DNA from: Gammaproteobacteria bacterium
GTDB taxonomy: Bacteria; Pseudomonadota; Gammaproteobacteria; Enterobacterales; Alteromonadaceae
Assembly: GCA_018826295.1 (NCBI GenBank)
Contig: JAHJZX010000012.1
Location: 124,001-188,000 of the forward strand
Reading direction: 5' to 3'
DNA length: 64,000 nucleotides
Shown piece by piece: positions 7,671 to 16,731 of the stretch. The position numbers were made by a program, and so were the translations under genes. How positions within the stretch are numbered: position 1 is the first letter of the stretch; each line of letters starts with the position of its first letter. The notes below the pieces were generated by a model that had not been told where the DNA came from, searched no databases, and worked only from the letters and a program-made list of their open reading frames with translations.

Positions 7671-9455
7671 ATGCGACAGTTTTCTATTGTTAGCCGAATT
7701 AATATTGCGTTGGCCTGTATTGTTACGCTGGCCATTGGCACCATGCTGGCGTCGTACTGGCTGTCGGATAAAACCGATAACGATGCTCATGCGGTAAATG
7801 TGGCCGGCTCGCTACGGATGCAAAGCTATCGCATGGCCTGGTTAACACAGCAGCAGGATCAGCAAAAGTTGCAAGCGGCTAAAGCGCAGTTTAACCAAAG
7901 CTGGCAGCATCCGGTGTTTACCCGTTTTATGCATAACGACACTATAGTGGCGCAGTTTGATGCCGCCAGACAGCATTGGCAGCAAATTGAGCCGCAGTTA
8001 ACACAGTTGCCGCAGCAGCCAGCGCAGATTGAACAGGCGCTGGCAGAGCAAATCCAGTTGCTAGAGCAACTGGTGTCCTATATTCAGCAGGATGCAGAGC
8101 AAAAGGTACGCAGTTTCCGCACCCTGCAACTGGTGGCGCTATTGGCCACGGTATTGCTGTCGGCAATAGTGATTTACTGGTTAAAAGTGATGGTACAGCA
8201 ACCGCTGGAAGCGCTGACGCAGGGCGCGAAAAGGGTTGCGATGGGGGACTTTACCCACCGCCTCAGCGTGGAAAATAATGACGAACTGGGCACACTGGCG
8301 CACAGTTTTAATAAAATGAACGATTCCATTTCCTATATGTATGGCAATTTAGAGCAGCGGGTAGAGCAGCAAACCGAAGCGCTGAAGCATAGCAATACCA
8401 CGCTGCGCTTTTTGTATAACACTGCGCAGCGTATTAGTGAGCATGTGCCCGAATATGCCGATTTTACTAAGATAGTCACTGAGTTAAAAACGGTGGTTAA
8501 AGTAGAGGACCTGGAACTGTGCCTGTTTACTGACGCTGGCGATAAACCTTATATGCAGCTGTTACCGGCAGATGATGACAGCCCACCCTGTGTTGCCATC
8601 AGCTGTGGTGATTGTGTAAGCCAGCCACAAACCACCGGCTGTAACACCCGGCAATACAATTATTTACTGCAGCGCGAGCAGAAGAAGTACGGTGTGTTGG
8701 TCGCGCGGATTGATCCGGGCCAGTCGCTGGAACGCTGGCAACAGCAGTTGTTAACGTCAGTGGCCGATCAGTTGGCACTGGCATTGAGCTTAAAATCAGA
8801 GGAGCAACAGGTGCGCCGGCTGGCGCTAATGCAGGAGCGCACCGTGATAGCCCGCGAGCTGCATGACTCACTGGCACAGGCGTTGTCGTATTTAAAAATT
8901 CAGGTCACCCGGCTGAATAAAGCCACGCAAAAAGACGATAAAGCCATTATTGCCGACGTGTCGGCAGAGCTGAAGCAAGGTCTGGACGCCGCTTATCGCC
9001 AGCTGCGAGAACTTTTGACCACCTTTAGGCTGAAAGTAGATGGTGAAGGCCTGCTCAGTGCTTTGCAAACCACGGTAAAGCAGCTAAGTGAGCAGTCGGA
9101 CTTACAGATCCGGCTGGATTACCAATTAACCAATGTGCCGCTGGCACCGCATGAAGAAATCCACCTGCTGCAGATTATCCGCGAAGCCAGCCAGAATGCC
9201 GTGCACCACAGCCAGGGCAGTGAGCTGAAAATCAGCCTGCAACACAGCCGTGAAGGCATCAGCCTGGCGGTGGAAGATAACGGCGTAGGCATACCCGACT
9301 CGGCAGAAAAGCTAAACCACTATGGCCTGGCCATAATGCAGGAACGCAGCAAACATTTAGGCGGGCAAATACAAATAAAAGCACGCACAGAGGGCGGCAC
9401 CGGCGTGTATTTCAGCTTTACGCCGGAGTACTTGTTACAGCAGCATATGGCGTAA
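7671..9455 (+). CDS. narX: Nitrate/nitrite sensor histidine kinase NarX
   Basis: This membrane sensor kinase detects nitrate and nitrite in the periplasm and phosphorylates NarL. It has an N-terminal membrane helix, then the periplasmic P-box (VNVAGSLRMQSYRMAW), a second helix near residues 153-175, a HAMP linker, a cysteine-containing central region (CVAISCGDCVSQ), a HisKA_3 domain with the phospho-acceptor His at about residue 398 (ARELHDSLAQAL), and a GHKL ATPase domain (DNGVGIPD, YGLAIMQER). A GTG codon lies 6 nt upstream in frame, but the ATG at 7671 is better spaced from the CGGAG site, giving about 594 residues. It is transcribed divergently from narG. Confidence 0.93.
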   Translation: MRQFSIVSRINIALACIVTLAIGTMLASYWLSDKTDNDAHAVNVAGSLRMQSYRMAWLTQQQDQQKLQAAKAQFNQSWQHPVFTRFMHNDTIVAQFDAARQHWQQIEPQLTQLPQQPAQIEQALAEQIQLLEQLVSYIQQDAEQKVRSFRTLQLVALLATVLLSAIVIYWLKVMVQQPLEALTQGAKRVAMGDFTHRLSVENNDELGTLAHSFNKMNDSISYMYGNLEQRVEQQTEALKHSNTTLRFLYNTAQRISEHVPEYADFTKIVTELKTVVKVEDLELCLFTDAGDKPYMQLLPADDDSPPCVAISCGDCVSQPQTTGCNTRQYNYLLQREQKKYGVLVARIDPGQSLERWQQQLLTSVADQLALALSLKSEEQQVRRLALMQERTVIARELHDSLAQALSYLKIQVTRLNKATQKDDKAIIADVSAELKQGLDAAYRQLRELLTTFRLKVDGEGLLSALQTTVKQLSEQSDLQIRLDYQLTNVPLAPHEEIHLLQIIREASQNAVHHSQGSELKISLQHSREGISLAVEDNGVGIPDSAEKLNHYGLAIMQERSKHLGGQIQIKARTEGGTGVYFSFTPEYLLQQHMA

Positions 9456-9459
9456 ATTT

Positions 9460-9510
9460 TTCAAGTGCTCTGACCCCTTGAAGAGAAGCGCCGGCTTTTG
9501 GGGCCGGCGC
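9460..9510. terminator. Hairpins between convergent narX and narK
   Basis: Two inverted repeats lie in the 66-nt gap: ttcaag/cttgaa around 9460-9483, and GCGCCGGC (9488-9495) with GCCGGCGC (9503-9510). Neither has a clear T-run, so termination from both sides is plausible but not proven. Confidence 0.45.
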
Positions 9511-9521
9511 CGTCGTAGCCA

Positions 9522-11138
9522 TTACGGATTATAAAACTCACCGCTTTTACGCAGGTAAAAGAACCAATTTACCAGCAGACACAGGCCATAAAAGATGGCA
9601 AAACCTATCATGGCATATTCTGGTGTGGCGGCTTTTATCTGCTCGCCCAGTACCTGTGGAATGTAAAAGGCGCCATAAGCCGCTACCGCTGAGGTCCAGC
9701 CCAGTACCGGGCCAGCCTGCTCTTTCGGGAATACCACAGCGATGGTGCGGAAGGTGGAACCATTACCAATGCCGCTGGCGGCAAATAAGCCTAAAAATAT
9801 CAGGAAGAACGGCACAAAATATTGCTCTGGTGTGGCACTTTGATACGCCAGTTGCATATAGTAAGCCGCACCCAGTGCACAGAGGATCATCACCACAGAG
9901 CACAGTTGGGTAACAAAGGCGCCACCGAGTTTATCGGCAATCCAGCCGCCAACCGGGCGGATAAGTGCGCCGACAAAAGGCGCTATCCAAGCGTAGGTTA
10001 GGGCGCTGGGGCCGTTAGGGTTTGGTGTGCTGTGGGTCATTACGCCATCGACCATAATATGGCTGTAACCAAAGATCACTTTTATTGATAACGGAAAGGC
10101 CGCGGCAAAGCCGATAAAAGAGCCAAAGGTCATCACGTACAATACGCTCATTACCCAGGTATGCTTGTTATTAAAAATCTTATATTGCCGGTCCAGACTG
10201 GTGCGAATGGCACCGGGCAGCAGTTTTAATAAAAACACTGTGGCAAACAAAATGGCAATTAACACAATTTCTTTCGGAATACCAAAGCCGGAACCATTGG
10301 CCGACTCGGGCAATATCAGCCATAAACCGGCAATAGAGGTAATAAAGCCAATACCCAGCATCGCCAGTATGATGCTGAAGGCCTTCACCGCAGAGGGCAG
10401 CTTAGGCGTCACTTCTTCGGTGTGAATATTATTGGTACCAAACCAGAGTAAAAATGCCAGTGGTACTAAGGTTATTAACCAGGCAAAGCCGGCGTTTTGG
10501 ATCCAGGTTTCAGTGCCGGCCGGTATAGTGCCGGTTACCGTGCCGCTGGCTTTGGTCAGCACCATAGGGTCACCGCCGCCGAGCAGGGTAAACACACCGT
10601 ACGACATAAAAATCGGCACCAGTATTTGCACTGTGGTGACACCAAAATTACCCAGGCCAGCATTTAAACCCAGTGCTAAGCCTTGCTGTTTTTTCGGGAA
10701 GAAGAAACTGATATTCGACATCGACGAGGCAAAGTTGCCGCCGCCAATGCCGGATAGCAGCGCCATCAGCTGAAATACCCACAGCGGTGTGTCGATGCTC
10801 TGCAGCGCCAGGCCAGTGCCCACTGCGGGTATCAGCAGCAAGCTGGTGGTTAAAAACAGCGTATAGCGGCCGCCGCAAAGCCGGACAAAGAAGCTTGACG
10901 GGATCCGCAGCGTGGCGCCGGTTAAGCCGGCAATAGCGGTAAGGGTAAATAGCTCAGCGGTGCTAAACGGGTAACCGACGTTAAGCATTTGCACCGTGAC
11001 AATGCTCCATAACATCCAGACACCAAAGCCGCACAGCAAGCTGGGAATCGAGATCCACAGGTTACGGTTGGCAATGGCTTTGCCCCTGCTGTGCCAGAAG
11101 TTGTCGTCTTCCGGTTGCCATTGTTTAAGATCTGACAT
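9522..11138 (-). CDS. narK: Nitrate/nitrite transporter NarK (MFS)
   Basis: This 538-residue major-facilitator protein is likely to exchange nitrate and nitrite across the inner membrane, feeding NarG. It has about 12 hydrophobic helices and the two nitrate-signature glycine-rich segments: GGGNFASSMSNISFFFPKK followed by GLNAGLGNFGV in the first half, and GIGNGSTFRTIAVVFPKE in the second. It is longer than E. coli NarK because of extra residues around 190-215 and 365-385. The start at 11138 has an AGGAG site. It lies on the minus strand between narX and narL, so the three regulatory and transport genes are not one operon. Confidence 0.92.
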   Translation of the reverse strand: MSDLKQWQPEDDNFWHSRGKAIANRNLWISIPSLLCGFGVWMLWSIVTVQMLNVGYPFSTAELFTLTAIAGLTGATLRIPSSFFVRLCGGRYTLFLTTSLLLIPAVGTGLALQSIDTPLWVFQLMALLSGIGGGNFASSMSNISFFFPKKQQGLALGLNAGLGNFGVTTVQILVPIFMSYGVFTLLGGGDPMVLTKASGTVTGTIPAGTETWIQNAGFAWLITLVPLAFLLWFGTNNIHTEEVTPKLPSAVKAFSIILAMLGIGFITSIAGLWLILPESANGSGFGIPKEIVLIAILFATVFLLKLLPGAIRTSLDRQYKIFNNKHTWVMSVLYVMTFGSFIGFAAAFPLSIKVIFGYSHIMVDGVMTHSTPNPNGPSALTYAWIAPFVGALIRPVGGWIADKLGGAFVTQLCSVVMILCALGAAYYMQLAYQSATPEQYFVPFFLIFLGLFAASGIGNGSTFRTIAVVFPKEQAGPVLGWTSAVAAYGAFYIPQVLGEQIKAATPEYAMIGFAIFYGLCLLVNWFFYLRKSGEFYNP

Positions 11139-11458
11139 AGTTCACTCCTGTTAGGAACTGCAATTTAAACTGTGCAAACTATGCAGGGCGTATGGCGTTG
11201 TCACAATGTATCTTCGGAGTTAGCCGTTGGCGGCTGGGGGATAGTTAGGGGTACCTATTAAGTGGTAAGTGTTGAGTGGTGAGGTTTTAATATTGAATTA
11301 AATCAGATGCTTGTGGCTGTATTTTGAGTTGTGGTAAGCCTTGGTGGGTTGTCGTGCCAAATAGGCTGATCTGCCATTTAACTGATTTATATCAAAGTTA
11401 GCTCCGCCTTGTTATAAGCTAATACTTATACAGAAATACGTTAGATTTGGAGCAAGAC
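11139..11458. promoter_or_regulatory. Divergent narK/narL control region
   Basis: This 320-nt stretch holds no gene. An FNR-type box CTGATTTATATCAA lies at 11382-11395 (nine of ten consensus positions). A -10-like GCTAAT at 11418-11423 would place it at -41.5 for narL. Closer to narK, two NarL-like heptamers overlap back to back: AGGGGTA at 11247-11253 (minus-strand TACCCCT) and TACCTAT at 11252-11258. These sites fit anaerobic and nitrate control, but only the motifs are seen. Confidence 0.55.
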
Positions 11459-12112
11459 ATGTCAGAGCAAAAATCCAGCATTATGCTGGTCGACGATCAT
11501 CCGTTACTGCGTAAAGGCTTAAAGCAATTACTGGCGCTGGAAGATGAGCTGGAAGTGATAGCCGAAGCCAGTAGCGGTGCTGAAGCGATACCGCTGGCAG
11601 TAGACTTAGACCCGGATTTGATTATTCTGGATTTAAATATGCAAGGTATGGATGGCATTGCTACCTTAAAACGTTTACGTGATGAAGGCGTTACGTCGCG
11701 CATCGTGATGCTGACGGTGTCGGATGCCGATGAAGATGTCGTCAATGCCATTAGCAATGGCGCCGATGGTTACCTGCTAAAAGACAGCGATCCTGAGCTG
11801 CTGCTCGAGCATATTAAACGCGCGCTGACCGGCAAAATGGTGTTAAGCGAAGCCGTTACCCAGGTGCTGGCCAGTGCACTGCGCCGGCCGGCGGTAAAAA
11901 CACCGGCCGAATTAAATAGCCTAACTAACCGTGAGCATGAAATCTTAAGTTTTATCGCCAAGGGCCTAAGCAATAAGCTGATTGCCCGCGAGCTGAATAT
12001 CTCTGACGGTACGGTAAAAGTGCATGTGAAGCACCTGCTGAAAAAACTGGGCCTGCGTTCACGCGTTGAAGCGGCAGTATGGATGGTGAATCAACAAGGA
12101 GCAAAAGCCTGA
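11459..12112 (+). CDS. narL: Nitrate/nitrite response regulator NarL
   Basis: This 217-residue two-component regulator is the expected partner of NarX. The receiver domain has the acidic pair in MLVDDHP and the phospho-acceptor Asp58 in LIILDLNM. The C-terminal LuxR-type helix-turn-helix reads LTNREHEILSF, with SDGTVKVHVKHLLKKLGL as recognition helix, closely matching NarL/NarP. A TTG codon 12 nt upstream is in frame, but the ATG at 11459 sits 6 nt from GGAG. The stop TGA overlaps the start of moeA (TGATG), so the two genes are coupled and moeA is probably co-transcribed with narL. Confidence 0.93.
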   Translation: MSEQKSSIMLVDDHPLLRKGLKQLLALEDELEVIAEASSGAEAIPLAVDLDPDLIILDLNMQGMDGIATLKRLRDEGVTSRIVMLTVSDADEDVVNAISNGADGYLLKDSDPELLLEHIKRALTGKMVLSEAVTQVLASALRRPAVKTPAELNSLTNREHEILSFIAKGLSNKLIARELNISDGTVKVHVKHLLKKLGLRSRVEAAVWMVNQQGAKA

Positions 12113-13359
12113 TGCCAGACGTCCGCGTGCTGAAACCGATGCTAAGCGCTGAGCAGGCTATATTGCAGATGCTGGGCGAGGTCGCGCCGCTGACGCAAAG
12201 TGTTAGTGTGCCGCTAAGCGATGCTCTGGACAGAGTACTGGCGCAGCCTGTGCTGTCTAACCTTAATGTGCCGGGCTACGACAACGCGGCGATGGATGGC
12301 TATGCGCTGCGGGCCAGCGATGTTAAACCCGGCCAGCCGCTGACGGTAGCGGGTCTGGCACTGGCCGGCCATGCGTTTACTGAACAGGTACCGGCTGGTC
12401 ACTGTGTGCGTATTACCACCGGCGCGGTTATGCCGGCCGGGCTCGACACCGTGGTGATGCAAGAGCAGGTTACGCTTACACAAAGCGATTTACAGCAGCA
12501 GATCTTATGTCAGCTGGTGCCCGTCAGTGGCGAGCATGTGCGCCGTGCCGGTGAAGATATCGCCAAGGGTGCTGAAGTGTTTGCCGCCGGCCATCAGCTG
12601 CGGCCGGCCGATATCGGTTTACTGGCATCCATTGGTATTGCCAATGTTAAAGTGACGCGCCAATTAAAAGTGGCCATTTTCTCCAGCGGTGATGAGCTGG
12701 TGCCACCAGGCCAAAGCCTGCCTGATGGCCATATCTATGACAGCAATCGTTATGTGATTGCCGCTATGCTTAAGCGTCTTGGCGTGCAGGTGATTGATCT
12801 TGGCTTATTGCCGGACGATCCGCAGGCGATAGAGCAGGCGTTCTTGCACGCGATGGCACAGGCCGATGTGCTTATTACCAGTGCCGGAGTCTCGGTAGGT
12901 GATGCTGATTACACCCGGCAAATTTTACATAAACTGGGGCAGATTAACTTCTGGCAGGTGGCGATAAAGCCCGGCAAACCCTTTGCCTTTGGTAAGCTGA
13001 ATAACTGCTGGTTTTTTGGTTTACCCGGCAACCCGGTAGCTGCAGTTGTAACGCTGGAGCAATTAGTGCAGCCGGTGCTGCGCAAACTTAGCGGCGAAAA
13101 TGTGGTTGGTGAAGTTAAGCTGTTAAGCGCCGAATGCGAAGTACCGCTGAAAAAACAACCCGGCCGGATGGATTATCAGCGTGGCTGGTATTGGCAGGGC
13201 GAGCACGGCTTAAAAGTAAAAACCTTGGGCGCACAAAGCTCTGGCATGCTGAGCTCTATTGCCAACGCCAACTGCTATATCGTGCTAGAGCGTGACAGCG
13301 CCAGCCTGCCGGCTGGCGAAATAGTGTCGATACTGCCGTTTTCTACTTTATTGCGTTAA
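12112..13359 (+). CDS. moeA: Molybdopterin molybdenumtransferase MoeA
   Basis: This 415-residue enzyme inserts molybdenum into adenylated molybdopterin, the last step of Moco synthesis needed by NarG and NasA. Typical motifs are present: PGYDNAAMDGYALR, TGAVMPAGLDTVVMQE, the GVSVGDADYTRQIL segment and GLPGNPVAAVVTLEQ. Length matches E. coli MoeA (411). The start at 12112 overlaps the narL stop and gives a normal MoeA N-terminus; the reading frame continues 11 codons further upstream inside narL, but that would add non-family sequence. No mogA is seen in the window. Confidence 0.93.
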   Translation: MPDVRVLKPMLSAEQAILQMLGEVAPLTQSVSVPLSDALDRVLAQPVLSNLNVPGYDNAAMDGYALRASDVKPGQPLTVAGLALAGHAFTEQVPAGHCVRITTGAVMPAGLDTVVMQEQVTLTQSDLQQQILCQLVPVSGEHVRRAGEDIAKGAEVFAAGHQLRPADIGLLASIGIANVKVTRQLKVAIFSSGDELVPPGQSLPDGHIYDSNRYVIAAMLKRLGVQVIDLGLLPDDPQAIEQAFLHAMAQADVLITSAGVSVGDADYTRQILHKLGQINFWQVAIKPGKPFAFGKLNNCWFFGLPGNPVAAVVTLEQLVQPVLRKLSGENVVGEVKLLSAECEVPLKKQPGRMDYQRGWYWQGEHGLKVKTLGAQSSGMLSSIANANCYIVLERDSASLPAGEIVSILPFSTLLR

Positions 13360-13387
13360 CGCGCTACCTTGTTTTATCTACCACCTT

Positions 13388-13408
13388 TTCGCCGGCGTAA
13401 GCCGGCGC
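13388..13408 (+). terminator. Possible hairpin terminator after moeA
   Basis: An inverted repeat around cgccggcgtaagccggcg lies 30 nt after the moeA stop and just before the FNR box of the next gene. It lacks a following T-run, so its role as terminator is uncertain. Confidence 0.35.
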
Positions 13409-13412
13409 AGCC

Positions 13413-13426
13413 TTGATCTGCATCAA
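13413..13426 (+). promoter_or_regulatory. Perfect FNR box upstream of the TPP enzyme gene
   Basis: TTGATCTGCATCAA matches TTGAT-N4-ATCAA at all ten positions. It is centred at 13419.5, 66 nt before the ATG. A class II start would fall near 13461, with a weak -10 (CACACT, 13449-13454). Confidence 0.75.
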
Positions 13427-13485
13427 CACCGCTAATCGCAATAATCACCACACTGCGCGTGACAAAACGCAGAATTGGAGTGGTT

Positions 13486-15075
13486 ATGCTATTGGTCGAT
13501 GCCTTATTGCACGAACTGGACGTGTTTGGTGTTAAGCAGTTATTTGGTATTCCGGGTGATTTTGTGCTGCCGCTGTTTGAACAGCTGCAGCAGCGCAATC
13601 GCCTGCCATTGTATTATTTAAGCCATGAGCCCTCAGCGGTGTTTGCCGCTGATGCCGCGGCGCGCATCAGCAATAACCCGGCGGCAGTGATATTAACCTA
13701 CGGTGCGGGCGCACTTAATGCGGTTAATGCGGTGGCGCAGGCTTATGTTGAGCACGTGCCGCTGCTAATCATTGCCGGTTTCCCCAGCCAAAGCGAGATT
13801 GACCGCGGCCTGCAAATCCACCATCAGGCAAAAACGGTCGACTCGCAGCGTGATATTTACCGCGAGATCACGGCGGCGCAATTTCGTTTGGATAACCCGG
13901 CCCGGGCAGGAGAGGATATCCGCGCGGCACTTAGCACAGCGAAACAGCAAAGCCGACCGGTGCTGCTGGAAATACCGCGTGATGCGGTGCAATGTACTAC
14001 CCAGCTAGCCGGGCCTTATCAGGCACCAACAGTGGCAGAGGATAAACTTGCGCTGGCAGTAGCTGATGTCATGGCCAGGCTTAAGCAAGCGCAGCGGCCG
14101 GTGATATTAGCTGGCGTGGATGTGCGCCGTTTTGACGCGGTAGCTGAGCTGGAAGCCTTAGCCGACAAGCTTAATATCCCCTTTGTCAGCACCTTAATGG
14201 GCCGGGCCAGTTTTAACCAGCAACACCGGCAATATCACGGCATCTTTTTGGATAAAACCGACATTCGCCCAACGCAGCTGCTGCGCGATGCCGACCTGAT
14301 TGTGCAAATTGGCGTGATAAAAACCGACAGCAATTTTGCCGCCCACAGCGAGCTGTTCAGCCCGGAAAAAGTGCTGACAGTGCACCAGGATGCGCTGGCG
14401 TTAAAGCCGCTGCTGGCAGAGTTGTTACAGCAAAATATAGCGCCGTTTTATCATGCTGCGTTGCCACAACTGGCAACACCGGCGCCTGAGCAACAGCTTA
14501 GTGCCACCAGCCTGGTGCAATGTTTAGATGCAGTATTAACCGCGCGCAACGACACAGTGCCGCTTATTTCCGATATTGGCGATTGCCTGTTTGCCTCGCT
14601 GCATGCCAACCCCAGCCTGATGCTGGCACCGGCATTTTATGCCTCTATGGGCTATGCGGTACCGGCCGCCTTTGGTGTGCAGGCCGTTACTGGTTTGCGG
14701 CCAGTGGTGCTGGTAGGTGATGGTGCCTTTTTAATGACCGGGCTCGAGCTTGGCCACTGCAGCCGTTATGGTTTTGCGCCTGTTGTTATTGTATTTAATA
14801 ATCAGCGCTGGGACATGATAGACGCCTTTGCGCCCGGCCTCAACTGCACCAATTTAACTAATTGGCACTATGCTGAGCTGGCGCGGGCTATGGGCGGGCA
14901 GGGCATGCAGGTGAGTAACCTGGACGACTTTGAGCAGGCATTGCAGCTGGCACTGCGCAACACTAAGCGTTTTAGTCTGATTGAAGTGATGCTGCCAGCT
15001 GGCAGCCGCACGGCGCGGTTGAATAACTTTGCCAGCGGCTTTAAAGCCGCTCAACCGGCGCAGGCCAACTGTTAA
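13486..15075 (+). CDS. Thiamine-diphosphate-dependent 2-oxo acid decarboxylase-like enzyme
   Basis: About 529 residues with the three-domain layout of the pyruvate/indolepyruvate/phenylpyruvate decarboxylase family. Visible features are the catalytic Glu in YLSHEPSAVFAAD, the paired histidines of the decarboxylase subgroup (GLQIHHQAKT), and the cofactor motif GDGAFLMTG running to FNNQRWD. The closest family members I recognise are phenylpyruvate/indole-3-pyruvate decarboxylases, so the substrate is probably an aromatic or branched 2-oxo acid; acetolactate synthase-type activity is less likely because of the HH pair. The start at 13486 follows GGAG at the same spacing as narX; the frame is open 27 nt further up. 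The perfect FNR box and the position inside the nitrate cluster point to anaerobic expression. Confidence 0.75.
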   Translation: MLLVDALLHELDVFGVKQLFGIPGDFVLPLFEQLQQRNRLPLYYLSHEPSAVFAADAAARISNNPAAVILTYGAGALNAVNAVAQAYVEHVPLLIIAGFPSQSEIDRGLQIHHQAKTVDSQRDIYREITAAQFRLDNPARAGEDIRAALSTAKQQSRPVLLEIPRDAVQCTTQLAGPYQAPTVAEDKLALAVADVMARLKQAQRPVILAGVDVRRFDAVAELEALADKLNIPFVSTLMGRASFNQQHRQYHGIFLDKTDIRPTQLLRDADLIVQIGVIKTDSNFAAHSELFSPEKVLTVHQDALALKPLLAELLQQNIAPFYHAALPQLATPAPEQQLSATSLVQCLDAVLTARNDTVPLISDIGDCLFASLHANPSLMLAPAFYASMGYAVPAAFGVQAVTGLRPVVLVGDGAFLMTGLELGHCSRYGFAPVVIVFNNQRWDMIDAFAPGLNCTNLTNWHYAELARAMGGQGMQVSNLDDFEQALQLALRNTKRFSLIEVMLPAGSRTARLNNFASGFKAAQPAQANC

Positions 15076-15170
15076 CCACCGGCGGTTTGCGGCAGATCAA
15101 AGCCGGTTTTCCTGCCGGCGTTAGACTAGCCGCCTTTTTATAGTTGTGATGTTGCGCCAGAGGCCCTGTT

Positions 15171-16502
15171 ATGTTTAAACCTGAATTACTCTCCCCAGCC
15201 GGCAGTTTAAAAGCACTGCGCCTGGCGTTTGCCTATGGTGCCGATGCCGTGTACGCCGGTCAGCCGCGCTACAGCCTGCGCGTGCGCAATAACGAGTTTG
15301 ATTTAGCCGCGCTTGAAACCGGCATTAACGAAGCCCATGCGCTGGGTAAAAAGCTGTATGTGGTGGTGAATATTGCGCCGCATAACAGCAAACTAAAAAG
15401 CTTTATTGCCGATATGGCACCGGTAGTGGCGCTTAAACCCGATGCGCTAATCGTGTCCGATCCCGGTGTGGTGTATTTGCTTAAACAGCATTTTCCACAG
15501 CTGCCGCTGCACTTATCTGTGCAGGCCAATACAGTAAATTGGGCGGCAGTAAAGTTCTGGCAGGCGCAGGGGGTAGAGCGGGTTATTTTATCGCGCGAGC
15601 TGGCGGTAGATGAGATAGCCGAAATTCGCCGCGAAGTGCCTGATATGCAACTGGAGGTTTTTGTGCATGGTGCGTTGTGTATGGCGTACTCCGGCCGCTG
15701 TTTGCTGTCAGGCTATATTAACAAGCGCGACCCGAATCAGGGCGCCTGCACTAACAGCTGCCGCTGGCCGTATCAGGTGCATGCCGCGCGCGAGGACGAC
15801 GTAGGCCAGTTTGCCCCAATAAGCACGCCGGCGTTGTTAGAAGAGCAGGGCCGCCCCGGTGAGCTGATGGCGATAGATGAAGACCTGCACGGCACTTATA
15901 TCCTTAATTCAAAAGACTTACGCGCTATCGAGCATGTGCCGGCACTAACCGCGATGGGCGTGCATTCGCTGAAAATCGAAGGCCGCACTAAATCGCCGTA
16001 TTATGTCGCGCGCACCGCTCAGGTGTATCGCCAGGCTATAGACGATGCCGTGGCCGGCAAAGCCTTTAATCACAATTTACTCGGCGAGCTTGACGGCATG
16101 GCCAACCGCGGCTTTACCGAAGGCTTTTTACGCCGGCATAAACCGCAGGACACGCAAAACTACGACACCAGCCACAGTGTTGGCGAGCAGCTGTTAGTCG
16201 GCGAGTTTATTGCTGAGCAAGACAGCGAAGGTTTCGCGCTACTGGAGGTAAAAAACCAGTTTAGCGTTGGCGATAGCCTGATATTAATGTCGCCCAACGG
16301 CAACCAGTGTTTTACTTTGCAGGCGCTGCGCGATAAGCAGGACAACGCTATTTTGCTGGCACCGGGCGCTTGTTATCAGCTTAAAGTAAAGTTACCCCGC
16401 CATAGTGATTTGCGCTTTGCCATGTTGCTAAAGCAGGTTGGAGTAACGCAGCAGGCTGGCAGTGATTTAGCCATTAACGCTGCAGACAGGGCAACCAGTT
16501 AG
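15171..16502 (+). CDS. trhP: tRNA U34 hydroxylation protein TrhP (peptidase U32 family)
   Basis: This 443-residue protein is very close to E. coli TrhP (YegQ): it shares the opening MFKPELLSPAG, GADAVYAGQPRYSLRVRNNEF and the cysteine-rich segment around YSGRCLLSGYINKRDPNQG. Despite the peptidase U32 name, TrhP is known to make 5-hydroxyuridine at the wobble position of certain tRNAs, with prephenate as hydroxyl donor and an iron-sulfur requirement. The conserved cysteines near residues 167-200 fit cluster binding. It lies 2 nt upstream of a YfhL-type ferredoxin gene, which suggests that the ferredoxin serves this enzyme; that link is inference. Confidence 0.88.
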   Translation: MFKPELLSPAGSLKALRLAFAYGADAVYAGQPRYSLRVRNNEFDLAALETGINEAHALGKKLYVVVNIAPHNSKLKSFIADMAPVVALKPDALIVSDPGVVYLLKQHFPQLPLHLSVQANTVNWAAVKFWQAQGVERVILSRELAVDEIAEIRREVPDMQLEVFVHGALCMAYSGRCLLSGYINKRDPNQGACTNSCRWPYQVHAAREDDVGQFAPISTPALLEEQGRPGELMAIDEDLHGTYILNSKDLRAIEHVPALTAMGVHSLKIEGRTKSPYYVARTAQVYRQAIDDAVAGKAFNHNLLGELDGMANRGFTEGFLRRHKPQDTQNYDTSHSVGEQLLVGEFIAEQDSEGFALLEVKNQFSVGDSLILMSPNGNQCFTLQALRDKQDNAILLAPGACYQLKVKLPRHSDLRFAMLLKQVGVTQQAGSDLAINAADRATS

Positions 16503-16504
16503 CC

Positions 16505-16696
16505 ATGCCTGCCGTTATTGAAGTCAGCTGTATTAATTGCGATATGTGTGTGCCAGAGTGTCCGAACGAGGCGATTAGCATGGGCGCCAAGCACTATCAA
16601 GTCGACCCGCTATTGTGTACTGAATGCGTTGGCTACTACGATAAACCCACCTGCATCGCGGTATGCCCGCTAGATTGCATTTATCTGGACAGCTAA
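16505..16696 (+). CDS. yfhL: YfhL-type 4Fe-4S ferredoxin, short form
   Basis: This small 63-residue ferredoxin has two clusters: CINCDMCVPECP and CTECVGYYDKPTCIAVCP. The first half is nearly the same as E. coli YfhL, including PNEAISMG. The usual charged C-terminal tail of YfhL (about 20 residues) is missing; the protein ends soon after the last cysteine motif. It starts 2 nt after trhP, so the two are one transcription unit and probably one functional pair. Confidence 0.85.
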   Translation: MPAVIEVSCINCDMCVPECPNEAISMGAKHYQVDPLLCTECVGYYDKPTCIAVCPLDCIYLDS

Positions 16697-16731
16697 ACCG
16701 CTGCCGCGGCAATTGCAGGGCAGGTTAATGT

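Noticed and set aside
9460..9510. Strong intrinsic terminator between narX and narK
   Set aside because: The hairpins are clear but no T-run follows on either strand, so only a weak terminator call is made.
11382..11395. FNR box as activator site for narK
   Set aside because: It is 244 nt upstream of narK and at the right distance for narL instead; a role for narK is possible but not supported by spacing.
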